From JASBRS01 sp964496495 (GTDB taxonomy: Bacteria; Deinococcota; Deinococci; Deinococcales; Trueperaceae): DNA of 29,146 nucleotides. Shown here piece after piece: positions 21,042 through 28,812 of the stretch. The notes beneath the pieces were generated by a model, which worked only from the letters and a program-made list of their open reading frames with translations, ran no database searches and had not been told where the DNA came from. The DNA lies in NCBI GenBank assembly GCA_964496495.1, contig CAZBZU010000045.1, forward strand, positions 1 to 29,146, read 5' to 3'. Within the stretch, counting starts at the first letter, position 1, and every line of letters begins with the position of its first letter. The translations under genes and the position numbers were made by a program.

Positions 21042-21512
21042 ATGGCGTCGACGCACTTCAGAGATGGCCACCCCGTCATGGTGGACGTGGGAGATAAGCC
21101 GCCCACCGTCAGGCGCGCGGTCGCCGAGGCCGTGGTGGTGCTGCCGGACGAGGCCGGCGCGTTGCTCCGGGCCGGAGCGCCCAAGGGCGACCCGGTCCAG
21201 GTGGCGGAGCTGGCGGGCATCATGGGCGCGAAACGCACGCCCGAGCTGATCCCGCTGGCGCACCCCTTGCCGCTGTCCTCGGTGGCCGTGACCGGCACGA
21301 CCGACGGGAACCGGGTCCGCTTCGAGGCGAGCTGCAGCACCGCCGCGGCGACCGGCGTCGAGATGGAAGCGCTCACTGCGGCCGCCGTGGCGGCCCTCAC
21401 CCTCTACGACATGCTCAAGGGCGCGACCAAGGGGATCGTCATCGAGGGCGTGCGCCTGCTTCGCAAGGAGGGCGGCCGCTCGGGCACGTGGACGCGCAGC
21501 GAGGACGGCTGA
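21042..21512 (+). CDS. moaC: Cyclic pyranopterin monophosphate synthase MoaC
   Basis: MoaC (156 aa) completes conversion of the MoaA product to cyclic pyranopterin monophosphate, an early step of molybdenum cofactor synthesis. The family signatures are clear: KGDPVQVAELAGIMGAKRT, PLAHPLPLSSV, then ATGVEMEALTAAAVAALTLYD and MLKGATKGI with VRLLRKEGGRSG at the end. Length is normal. ATG 21042 is chosen; a GTG at 21033 would overlap the -10 box. No moaA, moaB, moaE or moeA lies in the window. It is followed by mobA after 97 nt and together they serve the TorA-type molybdoenzyme. Confidence 0.94.
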   Translation: MASTHFRDGHPVMVDVGDKPPTVRRAVAEAVVVLPDEAGALLRAGAPKGDPVQVAELAGIMGAKRTPELIPLAHPLPLSSVAVTGTTDGNRVRFEASCSTAAATGVEMEALTAAAVAALTLYDMLKGATKGIVIEGVRLLRKEGGRSGTWTRSEDG

Positions 21513-21609
21513 CGGCGCCACCCCGTGGGCGTGATGCGCCTCGCGGGCGTGCGGCCGCTTGCCACCGGCAGGCGCCCCTCGCCGTCCAGGGTCGCGCGCC
21601 CTTGCGACC

Positions 21610-22233
21610 ATGACCGCGGCCGGCTCCGGCGGCGAGGCCAGCCCCACCCCGGCGCTCGAGGAGCTCACGGCCGCCGTGGTCTGCGGCGGCCGCTCGTCGC
21701 GCTACGGCTCCGACAAGGCGACGGTGCAGGTGGGGGGCCTGACGCTGCTGGAGCGTGCCCTGGACAGCCTGGCAGGTGCCCGCGAGCGGCTGCTGGTGGG
21801 CCGGGACTACGACGTCGAGGGCGCGCGCTTCGTGCCCGACCGGCGGCCCGGGCTGGGCCCGCTGGCAGGCCTGGAGGCCGCGCTGGAGGTGGCCGCGGGA
21901 AGCTGGGTGGCGCTCGTCGCCTGTGACATGCCGTGCCTCAGCACGGCGTACTGGCGGCTGCTGTGCGCGCACGCGGCGGCGTGCCGGGTGGTGATCGTGC
22001 GCGACCCCCGCGGCCGGCTCGAGCCGCTGGCCGCGCTCTACCACCGCTCGCTGCTGGACCTGGTCGCCGCGCGCCTGGATGCCGGTTCGTTCAGCATGCG
22101 CGAGCTGGTGGCGGCCGCGCCCTCCCGCGAGATCGCCGCCGCCGAGGTGGTGGCGGCGTGCGGCGCCGGCGTGCTCCGCAACGTCAACCGCCCGGAGGAC
22201 CTGGCAGCGCTCGAGCGGGACGGCTGCGGCTGA
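21610..22233 (+). CDS. mobA: Molybdenum cofactor guanylyltransferase MobA
   Basis: MobA (207 aa) attaches GMP to molybdopterin, making the bis-MGD precursor used by DMSO-reductase-family enzymes. It has the nucleotidyltransferase signature AAVVCGGRSSRYGSDKA (residues about 21-37), in which the usual LAGG is CGG, the VPDRRPGLGPLAGLEAAL motif with GPLAG, the metal-site VACDMPCLS, and the C-terminal NVNRPEDL. ATG 21610 is chosen over 21559 because it begins a short loop before the first strand. Since the TorA-type enzyme next to it needs bis-MGD, the pairing makes functional sense. It converges with torA and shares a hairpin. Confidence 0.9.
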   Translation: MTAAGSGGEASPTPALEELTAAVVCGGRSSRYGSDKATVQVGGLTLLERALDSLAGARERLLVGRDYDVEGARFVPDRRPGLGPLAGLEAALEVAAGSWVALVACDMPCLSTAYWRLLCAHAAACRVVIVRDPRGRLEPLAALYHRSLLDLVAARLDAGSFSMRELVAAAPSREIAAAEVVAACGAGVLRNVNRPEDLAALERDGCG

Positions 22234-22235
22234 GT

Positions 22236-22273
22236 GGCCGCCGCGCCCACCAGCTGGGGGAGGCGCGGCGGCC
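22236..22273. terminator. Bidirectional hairpin between mobA and the torA-like gene
   Basis: GGCCGCCGCGCC (22236-22247) and GGCGCGGCGGCC (22262-22273) form a perfect 12-bp stem with a 14-nt loop between two convergent stops. No T run is present; position and stability suggest transcription termination for both strands. Confidence 0.6.
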
Positions 22274-22292
22274 GCGAGGAACGGAGCGGGGC

Positions 22293-24710
22293 TCAGGCGC
22301 CCGCAGGCGGGGTGAACGCGCTCACCGCCGGGACCTCGGCCCCGACCTTGGCGATGCGTACCAGCACGGTGTTGGCGACGTTGCCCTGAGCGAGCTGCGA
22401 CGTCCCCTTGTCCATGGTGGCGGTGTTGATGTTGCCGTGCTTGTCCACGGCGCCAGGCTCGGGGGTCTCGGGGTCGGGCCAGGCGCCCTCATGGCACAGC
22501 ACCACCTTCCGGCCCACGCGGTCGGTGAGCACCGCGCCGGCCAGGAAGGCCCCGCGCTTGCTCTCCACCCGGACCACGTCGCCGCTGGCCACGCCGAGGT
22601 CCGCGGCGTCGGCGGGGTTGATCCAGATCGGCTCGTGGCCGCTGACCTCGTCCCAGTGCCGGATCCAGGCGTTGTCCATCTGCGAGTGCAGCCGGTTCTT
22701 GGGGTGCGCCGAGAGCAGGTGGTAGGGGTAGCTGGCGGCGTCCGCACCTCCGAGCCACTCCGCGGGCTCGAGCCAGGTCGCGTGCGGCGGGCAGTCGTCG
22801 TAGTGGAAGCCCTCGATGGTCTTCGAGTACAGCTCGAAGCGGCCCGAGGGCGTGCCGAGGGCGTTCAGCGCCGGGTTCTGGCGGAAGTCGCCAAAGCGCA
22901 CCCACTGCTCGGCGTCCTTGGGCACGTCGAAGGTCAGGTAGCCCGCCTTCCAGAAGGTGTCGAAGTCAGGCATGGCGATCGACTTGGCCTGGGCCGCCTG
23001 GGCCGCCTTGCCGTAGATCTGCTTGATCCAGCCCATCTCGTCCAGGCCGCCGGTGTAGGCGTCCTTGAAGCCTAGCCGGTCGGCGATGTCGCTGTAGATG
23101 TCGAAGTCGCTGCGCGCCTCGAAGAGCGGGTCGATCAGCTTCTGCATCGCCACGATGCCGAGCCCGCTGTACTCGCCGAGGACGTCGATGTCGTTGCGCT
23201 CGAAGGTGGTCGTCACGGGCAGCACGATGTCGGCGAACTTAGCCGTGAGCGTCCAGAAGGGCTCGTGCACCACGACCGTGTCCGGCTTGCGCCAGGCCTG
23301 GATGAGGCGGTTGCGGTCGGGCTGGTGGCTGAAGGGGTTGCCGCCCGACCAGTAGACCATGTGGACGTCCGGGAAGGTCACCGTCTCGCCGTTGAAGGGC
23401 ACCGTCTTGCCGGGCCCGAGCAGCAGGTCGCTCACGCAGCGCTCGTACGGCAGCGTGACCACGTCGCCGGCGGAGCCGGCGTCGATGCCGCCGAGGCTGG
23501 GGGCGGTGGCGGCCGGCGAGCCGCCGCTGGCGTAGTGGTAGCTGAAGCCGAAGCCGCCGCCGGGCAGGCCGATCTGCCCCAGCATGGCGGCCAGCGTCAC
23601 GACCATCCAGGCGGCCTGCTCGCCGTGATCCTGCCGCTGGATGGCCCAGCCGGACATGATCATGGTGCGGGCCTTGGCCATGTCGCGCGCGAGCTGGCGG
23701 ATCCGGTCCGCCGGCACGCCGCAGATGGCCGCCGCCCACTCGGGCGTCTTCTCCTGGCCGTCCTGCGTGCCGCCCAAGTAGTCGGAGACCTGCTGGAAGC
23801 CGAAGGTGTAGGTCTTCAGGAAGTCCTGATCGTGGAGGCCCTCGGCGAGCAGGGTGTGGGCGATGCCGAGCATCAGGGCCACGTCGGTGTTGGGGCGGGG
23901 AGCGATCCAGTCGGCGTTCAGGTACTCGGCGGTGTCGGTGCGTACCGGATCGACCGCGATCACCCGGGTGCCTCGCTGCTTCAGCTGCCGGATGGCGCCG
24001 TAGGCATAGTGGTCCGCCGGCGTCCAGCCGATCTGGTTGTTCTTGAGCAGGTCGGCGCCCCACAGCACCACCAGCGTGCTGTTGTCGAGCACGCTCGGCC
24101 ACGCCGTCATCTGGTCGTAGACCTCGATACTGCCGGTGACGTGCGGCAGCACCGTCATGGCCGCCTGCACGCTGAAGTCGCCGCTCGAGTCGACGAAGCC
24201 GCCGTGCAGGTTGAGCAGCCGGCGCAGCAGCACGGGGGCGTTGTGGACCTTGCCTGCGCCGTGCCAGTCGACGGTGCCGGCGAAGACGGCGTGGTTGCCG
24301 TAGCTCGCCTTGACACGCTCGAGCTCCTTGGCGACGAGGTCCAGGGCCCGATCCCAGGAGACCCGCACGAAGGGGTCCTTGCCGCGATTGGCCGCGCTGG
24401 CGATGCCGCCGGAGAGGTAGGAAGCGCGGACCATCGGGGCCTTCACCCGCATGGGGCTGTAGACGCGGCTGGGGAAGCCCTGCAGGACGGGCGACGGGAA
24501 GGGATCCTCGGAGAAGCCCGTCATCCCGACGAAGCGGCCGCCTTCCACCGTGCCGGTGCCGGCGCCCCAGTGCGTGGCGGCGAACGCCTGGGACGTCACC
24601 AGGCTGGGGCCGCCGACGCTCTGCGCGCGCGCCAGCCGGGCCACGGCCGGGCCCGCGAGCGCGACGGCGCCCGCGCCTTTCAAGAAGAGTCGACGTGAGA
24701 TCCTCGACAT
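22293..24710 (-). CDS. Tat-exported TorA/DorA/BisC-type S- or N-oxide reductase
   Basis: This 805-residue molybdoenzyme begins with a twin-arginine signal (SRRLFLKGAG, residues 5-14). There is no N-terminal cysteine cluster motif, which places it with the single-subunit TMAO/DMSO reductases. Family blocks include ATHWGAGTGTVEGGRF, RVSWDRALDLVAKELERV, SSGDFSVQAA with S180 as the probable Mo ligand, GSIEVYDQMTAWPSVL, NTLVVLWGADLLKNNQ-like text, and MVYWSGGNPFSHQPDRNRL. It should be periplasmic with bis-MGD only. ATG 24710 has GGAGG five bases upstream; extension to 24983 is unsupported. The divergent SH3-cytochrome is its likely donor. No TorD chaperone is visible. Substrate (TMAO, DMSO, biotin or methionine sulfoxide) is not decided. 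Confidence 0.88.
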   Translation of the reverse strand: MSRISRRLFLKGAGAVALAGPAVARLARAQSVGGPSLVTSQAFAATHWGAGTGTVEGGRFVGMTGFSEDPFPSPVLQGFPSRVYSPMRVKAPMVRASYLSGGIASAANRGKDPFVRVSWDRALDLVAKELERVKASYGNHAVFAGTVDWHGAGKVHNAPVLLRRLLNLHGGFVDSSGDFSVQAAMTVLPHVTGSIEVYDQMTAWPSVLDNSTLVVLWGADLLKNNQIGWTPADHYAYGAIRQLKQRGTRVIAVDPVRTDTAEYLNADWIAPRPNTDVALMLGIAHTLLAEGLHDQDFLKTYTFGFQQVSDYLGGTQDGQEKTPEWAAAICGVPADRIRQLARDMAKARTMIMSGWAIQRQDHGEQAAWMVVTLAAMLGQIGLPGGGFGFSYHYASGGSPAATAPSLGGIDAGSAGDVVTLPYERCVSDLLLGPGKTVPFNGETVTFPDVHMVYWSGGNPFSHQPDRNRLIQAWRKPDTVVVHEPFWTLTAKFADIVLPVTTTFERNDIDVLGEYSGLGIVAMQKLIDPLFEARSDFDIYSDIADRLGFKDAYTGGLDEMGWIKQIYGKAAQAAQAKSIAMPDFDTFWKAGYLTFDVPKDAEQWVRFGDFRQNPALNALGTPSGRFELYSKTIEGFHYDDCPPHATWLEPAEWLGGADAASYPYHLLSAHPKNRLHSQMDNAWIRHWDEVSGHEPIWINPADAADLGVASGDVVRVESKRGAFLAGAVLTDRVGRKVVLCHEGAWPDPETPEPGAVDKHGNINTATMDKGTSQLAQGNVANTVLVRIAKVGAEVPAVSAFTPPAGA

Positions 24711-24776
24711 GCCTGCCTCCCTGATGGGTGTTCGGCGAGGACACACGTCGTGCGCTTCCCTTTGCCCTGGGCACGT

Positions 24777-24825
24777 CAGCCGGTTGCCCGGCTGGCGCCG
24801 GAGAGGACATCCTCTCGGCTGCGCC
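24777..24825 (-). promoter_or_regulatory. Structured leader candidate upstream of the torA-like gene
   Basis: Read on the minus strand, the region folds into GGCGC/GCGCC enclosing a GAGAGG-AUGU-CCUCUC hairpin, followed by a 7-bp hairpin closed by the GNRA tetraloop GCAA (CAGCCGG-GCAA-CCGGCTG). It lies 67-115 nt before the start codon. A cis-regulatory RNA, perhaps cofactor-sensing, is possible; no known riboswitch class is recognised with certainty. Confidence 0.35.
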
Positions 24826-25015
24826 CCCTCGCGCTTCACAGGCGCAGCTCGGGACCCCGGAGCCCCCGGCCACCCGCAATCGCTCCCGGGACGCACGCAT
24901 CGCCGGCCCGGCGGCCGTCGCCCCGGGAATGCGCCGGGAGGTGCCCGGCTCAGGGCGGCCGCGCCGCGCCGGCCATCACGCACGCCAGTTTCGCCTGTGC
25001 CGTGCAGAGCCTGCC

Positions 25016-25029
25016 ATGACGTAGGTCAA
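25016..25029. promoter_or_regulatory. CRP/FNR-family-like inverted repeat
   Basis: On the minus strand TTGACCTACGTCAT has TTGAC and GTCAT half-sites around four bases, close to the TTGNC-N4-GNCAA sites of DNR/NnrR/HcpR-like regulators. It lies about 300 bp from both the torA-like and cytochrome starts. Between the known sites, the 630-nt intergenic region shows no gene I can support. Confidence 0.35.
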
Positions 25030-25196
25030 GGTGCGGCGCGGCCGGCTCGCGGTCGCCGGCGCGCGCGTGTGACGCGTCGCCTACCAGGCCGGCGCCGGCG
25101 CGCGCGCTAGAGTCAGGTGTCCTCGCGTTCGCTCGCACGGCATCGGCTGCGGTCCATCGGCCCGGATCGATCGCGCAGGACACCGCCGTCGTGGGC

Positions 25197-25237
25197 GGGA
25201 CATTCGTCCCCGACGCACCTGAGGCGACATTTGTCCC
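25197..25237 (+). promoter_or_regulatory. Two DosR/NarL-like GGGAC-N4-GTCCC boxes upstream of the cytochrome gene
   Basis: GGGACATTCGTCCC (25197-25210) is a perfect inverted repeat, and GCGACATTTGTCCC (25224-25237) is a near copy 27 bp downstream. The half-sites match the core of the actinobacterial DosR box (GGGAC-N4-GTCCC). A related site lies upstream of modA. They end 104 nt before the cytochrome start. Confidence 0.5.
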
Positions 25238-25341
25238 TTAGCGGTGCGTAGGGCGACGACATAGGCTTCGACCGTTGGGCCGCCGGTCGAGCGCGGCACG
25301 GCGAGCGTGCGAGTAGCGTCGACTGGGAGGGTGGAACGAAT

Positions 25342-25971
25342 ATGCAGCATGGTATCGGGATTCGTGCTCCGCACAGGGGTGTTCCAATGCGCTGGCTGGT
25401 GGTGCTGGTGGCGGCCGCCTCGCTGGCGGCGGCTTCGGCGCAGTCCGCGACCACGGTCTACGCCGACACCACGACGCCGTTGCAGGCCACGGCGAAGAGC
25501 GCCCCCGTGGTGGGGTCGGTGATGCCAGGCACGCCTCTCGCGGTCCAGGGCACGTCGGGCGGCGCCTCGCACGTGCAGCTGAGCGGCTGGGTCATCAAGG
25601 GCAGCGAGACCGTGCTGTTCGAGGACGTGGGGCTCCACGCCGTGCTGGCGATCTTCGACGCGAGCGCCAAGCTGCCCATGAAGATCGTCAAGACCCAGAA
25701 GGACAGCTACGGCACGGTGTGGGAGCAGGTCCACGTCGGCGGCTGGGTGGCGACGAAGGCCACCACGGCCAAGATCGCGACCGTCTGGACGAAGGCCGAG
25801 ACCCTCTTCCAGTCGCGCTGCAGCTCCTGCCACGCCCTCCACGAGCCGAACGAGTTCACGGCCAACCAGTGGCCCGGCGTGCTCAAGACGATGGGACAGA
25901 ACGCAGCCCTCGACAAGCAGGAGCTCAACCTGGTCACCGCCTACCTCCAGGCCCACGCCAAGCCGCAGTAG
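25342..25971 (+). CDS. Periplasmic SH3-like monoheme cytochrome c, TorC C-terminal-domain type
   Basis: This 209-residue protein has a signal peptide (WLVVLVAAASLAAASAQS), two SH3b-like beta repeats (about residues 44-87 and 97-140) and a C-terminal heme domain with CSSCH at 160-164. The heme domain, with CHALHEPNEFTANQWPGVL, LKTM (probable Met184 ligand) and a final YLQAHAK, closely resembles by eye the C-terminal monoheme domain of TorC, which reduces TorA. The pentaheme NapC-like part of TorC is absent. Being divergent from the torA-like gene, it is the likely immediate electron donor. ATG 25342 has GGGAGGGTGG upstream; ATG 25387 (AGGGGTG upstream) is an alternative with a shorter signal peptide. 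Confidence 0.85.
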   Translation: MQHGIGIRAPHRGVPMRWLVVLVAAASLAAASAQSATTVYADTTTPLQATAKSAPVVGSVMPGTPLAVQGTSGGASHVQLSGWVIKGSETVLFEDVGLHAVLAIFDASAKLPMKIVKTQKDSYGTVWEQVHVGGWVATKATTAKIATVWTKAETLFQSRCSSCHALHEPNEFTANQWPGVLKTMGQNAALDKQELNLVTAYLQAHAKPQ

Positions 25972-25993
25972 CGCGGGGCCTAACGCCAGTACC

Positions 25994-26025
25994 GGGGCGG
26001 TGCGAGGGAGGGCGCGCACCGCCCC
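25994..26025. terminator. Bidirectional hairpin between cytochrome and modC
   Basis: GGGGCGGTGCG (25994-26004) and CGCACCGCCCC (26015-26025) form an 11-bp stem with a 10-nt loop between convergent stops. There is no T run; position suggests termination for both genes. Confidence 0.6.
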
Positions 26026-26038
26026 CCGACACTTGGCA

Positions 26039-27127
26039 CTACCCGCCTGAGCCGCCTAGCGGCCACAGGTAGTGCGGCTCGAGCCGCACCGCCAACTCCT
26101 GCCCGGCTTGCAGCTGGTAGCGCCGGTAGATGCGCTCGGAGAGGAGCATCTCCAGCGCGGTGCCCTTCGCGGTCGTCAGCGTGATGCGCAGCGACAACCC
26201 CTCCTGGAGGGTGCGGGTGATGCGGGCGTGGACGAGACCGACCTCGGAGCTGCCCAGCGGCGGCAGCAGCACGTTCTCCGGGCGGATGCCCAGCGTCACC
26301 CGCGTGCCGCTGGCGTGCCCGGCGGCGGGGGCACGCAGCTCGTGCCCCTCCCACGCGACGGTCATGCTGTCACCCTCCACCGCCGTCACCGTGCCGCTCA
26401 GGCAGTTGCTCATGCCCACCAGCTCCGCCACCTCGGCGTCGGCGGGCCTCAGCAGCAGCTCCTCGCCGCCGCCCACCTGCACCACGCGGCCCCGGCGCAT
26501 CACCACCAGCGTGTCGGCGAGCATCGTCGCCTCCACCAGGTCGTGGGTCACCAGCACCGTAGGGGTGCCGATGCGCTCCAGCGTCTCGGCCAGGTAGTGG
26601 CGGAGCTGGGCGCGCACCACCTCGTCCAGGGCCGAGAACGGCTCGTCGAGCAGCAGCAGGTGCGGGTCCCCCGCCAGCGCCCGAGCGAACGCCACGCGCT
26701 GCTGCTGGCCGCCCGACAGCTCCCGCGGGTAGCGAGATGCCAGGCCGGCGAGGTCCACGACCTCGAGCAGCTCGCCGACGCGCGCCGCGGCGTCGCGCCC
26801 GGCGTCGCGGAGGCCGTAACGCACGTTCTCCGAGGCGGTCATGTGAGGGAACAGGTGGAACTGCTGCGGCACGTAGCCCAGCCGGCGCCGCTGCGGCGAC
26901 AGGTTGCGCCCCGAGCCGGAGTCGAAGAGGGTCGTGCCCAGCACCTTCACCGCGCCGCTGTCGGGCCGCGCCAGGCCCGTGATCACTTCGAGGGTGAGGC
27001 TCTTGCCGGAGCCGGAGGGCCCGAACAGCGCCACCCGGCGGCTGTGGCTGGTCAGCTCGGGCTCCAGCGTGAAGGAGCCGAGGTCGAGCCGGAAGGCGAG
27101 ATCGAGCGTGGGCACGGCGTGGCTCAT
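26039..27127 (-). CDS. modC: Molybdate ABC transporter ATPase ModC
   Basis: ModC (362 aa) powers molybdate uptake. ABC motifs are all present: Walker A GPSGSGKS (about 36-43), Q-loop YVPQQ, signature LSGGQQQR, Walker B LLLLDEP and switch His in VTHD. The last 120 residues are a MOP/TOBE-type domain (NCLSGTVTAV..., LGIRPENVLL) that in the family binds oxyanion or regulates transport. It follows modB by 10 nt. The identification as molybdate rather than sulfate or tungstate importer rests on the ModA/ModB neighbours and the Mo cofactor genes next door. Confidence 0.9.
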   Translation of the reverse strand: MSHAVPTLDLAFRLDLGSFTLEPELTSHSRRVALFGPSGSGKSLTLEVITGLARPDSGAVKVLGTTLFDSGSGRNLSPQRRRLGYVPQQFHLFPHMTASENVRYGLRDAGRDAAARVGELLEVVDLAGLASRYPRELSGGQQQRVAFARALAGDPHLLLLDEPFSALDEVVRAQLRHYLAETLERIGTPTVLVTHDLVEATMLADTLVVMRRGRVVQVGGGEELLLRPADAEVAELVGMSNCLSGTVTAVEGDSMTVAWEGHELRAPAAGHASGTRVTLGIRPENVLLPPLGSSEVGLVHARITRTLQEGLSLRITLTTAKGTALEMLLSERIYRRYQLQAGQELAVRLEPHYLWPLGGSGG

Positions 27128-27137
27128 CGCTGGCCGC

Positions 27138-27956
27138 TCATTCGGAGGCGTCCCGCACGCTGAGAACGAAGCGGAAGGCCAGCAGCAGGGCGAAGGCGGT
27201 CACCGCCAGAACCGCCGACAGCGCCAGCGCGCTCCCCAGATCCCGCTCCAGCGCGGTGTAGATCGCCAGCGGCATGGTCCTGGTCCGGCCCTGCAGGCTG
27301 CCGGCGAAGACGATGGTCGCGCCGAACTCGCCCAGCGCGCGCGCCCATGCCAGCACCAGGCCCTCGATCAGGTAGGGCATCACCAGCGGCAGGGTGACGC
27401 GCCAGAAGGTGAGCGCCTCGCTCTTGCCGAGCGTCCACGAGACCGCCTCGAGGCGGCGCGGAACCGCTCCGAAGCCGCCCTTGACGGTGCGGATGTAGTA
27501 GGGGCTGGCGACGAACAGCTGCGCCATCACCACCGCCGCGGTGGTGAACGGCAGATGGATGCCGACGTGGTCGAGCGCGCCGCCCAGCAGGCCGCGCCTG
27601 CCGAAGACCAGCAGCAGGCTCACGCCGGCGACGACGGGCGGGAGCACGATGGGGAGGTCCAGGAGGGCGTCCAGCCAGCGCATCCCGGGAAAGCGGTGTC
27701 GCGCCAGGAGGTAGGCGACCGGGGTTCCCAGCAGCAACGTGAGCGCCATGCTGATGAGCGTGGTCACGATGCTGAGCCGCAGCGCGTCCACCGCGGCCGG
27801 ATGCAGCAGGTTGGACAGCAGCGCCGGCGAGGCGGCCCGCGCCAGCAGCGTGAGGATCGGCAACACCAGCAGGACCAGCATCACCGCCATGGCGGCGAGC
27901 TGAACGTAGGGCGTGCCGCGGCGGTGGAGCAGCCGCGGTCGGAGCCGCGCCGGCAT
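27138..27956 (-). CDS. modB: Molybdate ABC transporter permease ModB
   Basis: ModB (272 aa) is a CysTW-type permease with about six helices and the EAA loop that contacts the ATPase (KSEALTFWRVTLPLVMPYLIEGL, then WARALGEFGATIVFAGS). Its LPIVLPPVVAGVSLL segment is typical of ModB. The start ATG overlaps the modA stop (ATGA at 27953-27956), and modC follows, so modABC forms one transcript. The N-terminus is basic (PARLRPRLLHRRG) and cytoplasmic. Length is slightly above the usual 225-270 residues. Confidence 0.92.
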   Translation of the reverse strand: MPARLRPRLLHRRGTPYVQLAAMAVMLVLLVLPILTLLARAASPALLSNLLHPAAVDALRLSIVTTLISMALTLLLGTPVAYLLARHRFPGMRWLDALLDLPIVLPPVVAGVSLLLVFGRRGLLGGALDHVGIHLPFTTAAVVMAQLFVASPYYIRTVKGGFGAVPRRLEAVSWTLGKSEALTFWRVTLPLVMPYLIEGLVLAWARALGEFGATIVFAGSLQGRTRTMPLAIYTALERDLGSALALSAVLAVTAFALLLAFRFVLSVRDASE

Positions 27957-28729
27957 CAGCCGGGCGGTGGCGTGAACCCGTGCTGCGCGAGGATGTCCTG
28001 GCCCTGCTTGGACTGGATGAAGGCGACGAAGGCCCGGGCGAGCGCCAGCTGTCCCGAGGACCTCAGGGGTGCAATCTGGTAGACGGCGGCGACGTTCTCC
28101 TTCGCCGGGATGGCAATGACCTTGACGCCGTGCAGGACGGCCGCGTCCGTGGAGTAGACGATGGCCGCGTCGGCTTCACCGAGCTCCACCTTGGCCGCGA
28201 CCTCGCGCACGTTGAGCTCCTCAGAGACCACGTTGGCCATGACGCGCTCGGAGAAGTCGGGGCCGTAGACGGCGTCCAGCTTGGCCAGCGCCTTGCGGCT
28301 GTAGGCGCCGACCGGCACCGACGGCCCTGCCAGGACGACGCTCACGCCCTTGGCGGCCAGGTCCTCGGGCGAGCTGAGCGTCGTGCCCGCCGCCGCCACC
28401 ACCACCAGAGCGTTCCCGGCGAAGTCGACGGGATCGCCGTCGAGCAGGCCGGCGTCGGCGACGACCTTCATCTGGGCCAGGTTGGCGCTGGCGAAGACGT
28501 CCGCGGGCGCGCCCTGCGTGATCTGCGTGGAGAGCGTCGACGAGCCCGCGAAGTTCAACAGCACGTGGACGCCCGGATGAGCGCTGTCGAAGGCGCTGGC
28601 CTCCTGCTGGAACGCCTCCGTGAGGCTCGACGCGGCATAGACGACCAGGTCCTCGGCGTGGGCCGCCGTGACGAGGGCCATCAGGGCTACCAGACCCAGA
28701 CCCAGGATGTGGGACCAAAGAGACTTCAC
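27956..28729 (-). CDS. modA: Molybdate-binding periplasmic protein ModA
   Basis: ModA (257 aa) is the periplasmic solute-binding subunit. After a signal peptide (HILGLGLVALMALVTAAHA), it reads DLVVYAASSLTEAFQQEASAF, NFAGSSTLSTQITQGAPADVF and ADAAIVYSTDA, all standard ModA blocks. The Ser residues in ASSL and GSS and the C-terminal Tyr of VYSTD are in the positions of oxyanion ligands. Tungstate binding is possible. The start is GTG 28729, with GGAGGT five bases upstream; extending to 28924 adds an arginine-rich stretch with no support. A DosR-like box and a -10 lie upstream. Confidence 0.93.
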   Translation of the reverse strand: MKSLWSHILGLGLVALMALVTAAHAEDLVVYAASSLTEAFQQEASAFDSAHPGVHVLLNFAGSSTLSTQITQGAPADVFASANLAQMKVVADAGLLDGDPVDFAGNALVVVAAAGTTLSSPEDLAAKGVSVVLAGPSVPVGAYSRKALAKLDAVYGPDFSERVMANVVSEELNVREVAAKVELGEADAAIVYSTDAAVLHGVKVIAIPAKENVAAVYQIAPLRSSGQLALARAFVAFIQSKQGQDILAQHGFTPPPG

Positions 28730-28812
28730 AAACGACCTCCGTGCGGGAGCTGGAGTGCGGCGCCCAGCGCGGCTCCGGCGGCGGCCACCAACGGCGAACG
28801 CGCCGGGGCCAT

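Noticed and set aside
24711..24983. N-terminal extension of the torA-like gene to 24983
   Set aside because: The added 91 residues are Arg/Gly/Pro-rich, precede the Tat signal and overlap the structured leader; GGAGG supports ATG 24710.
25117..25251. Leaderless small ORF after TAGAGT at 25108
   Set aside because: The frame (GTG to TAG) is Arg/Ser-rich, overlaps the DosR-like boxes and has no family support.
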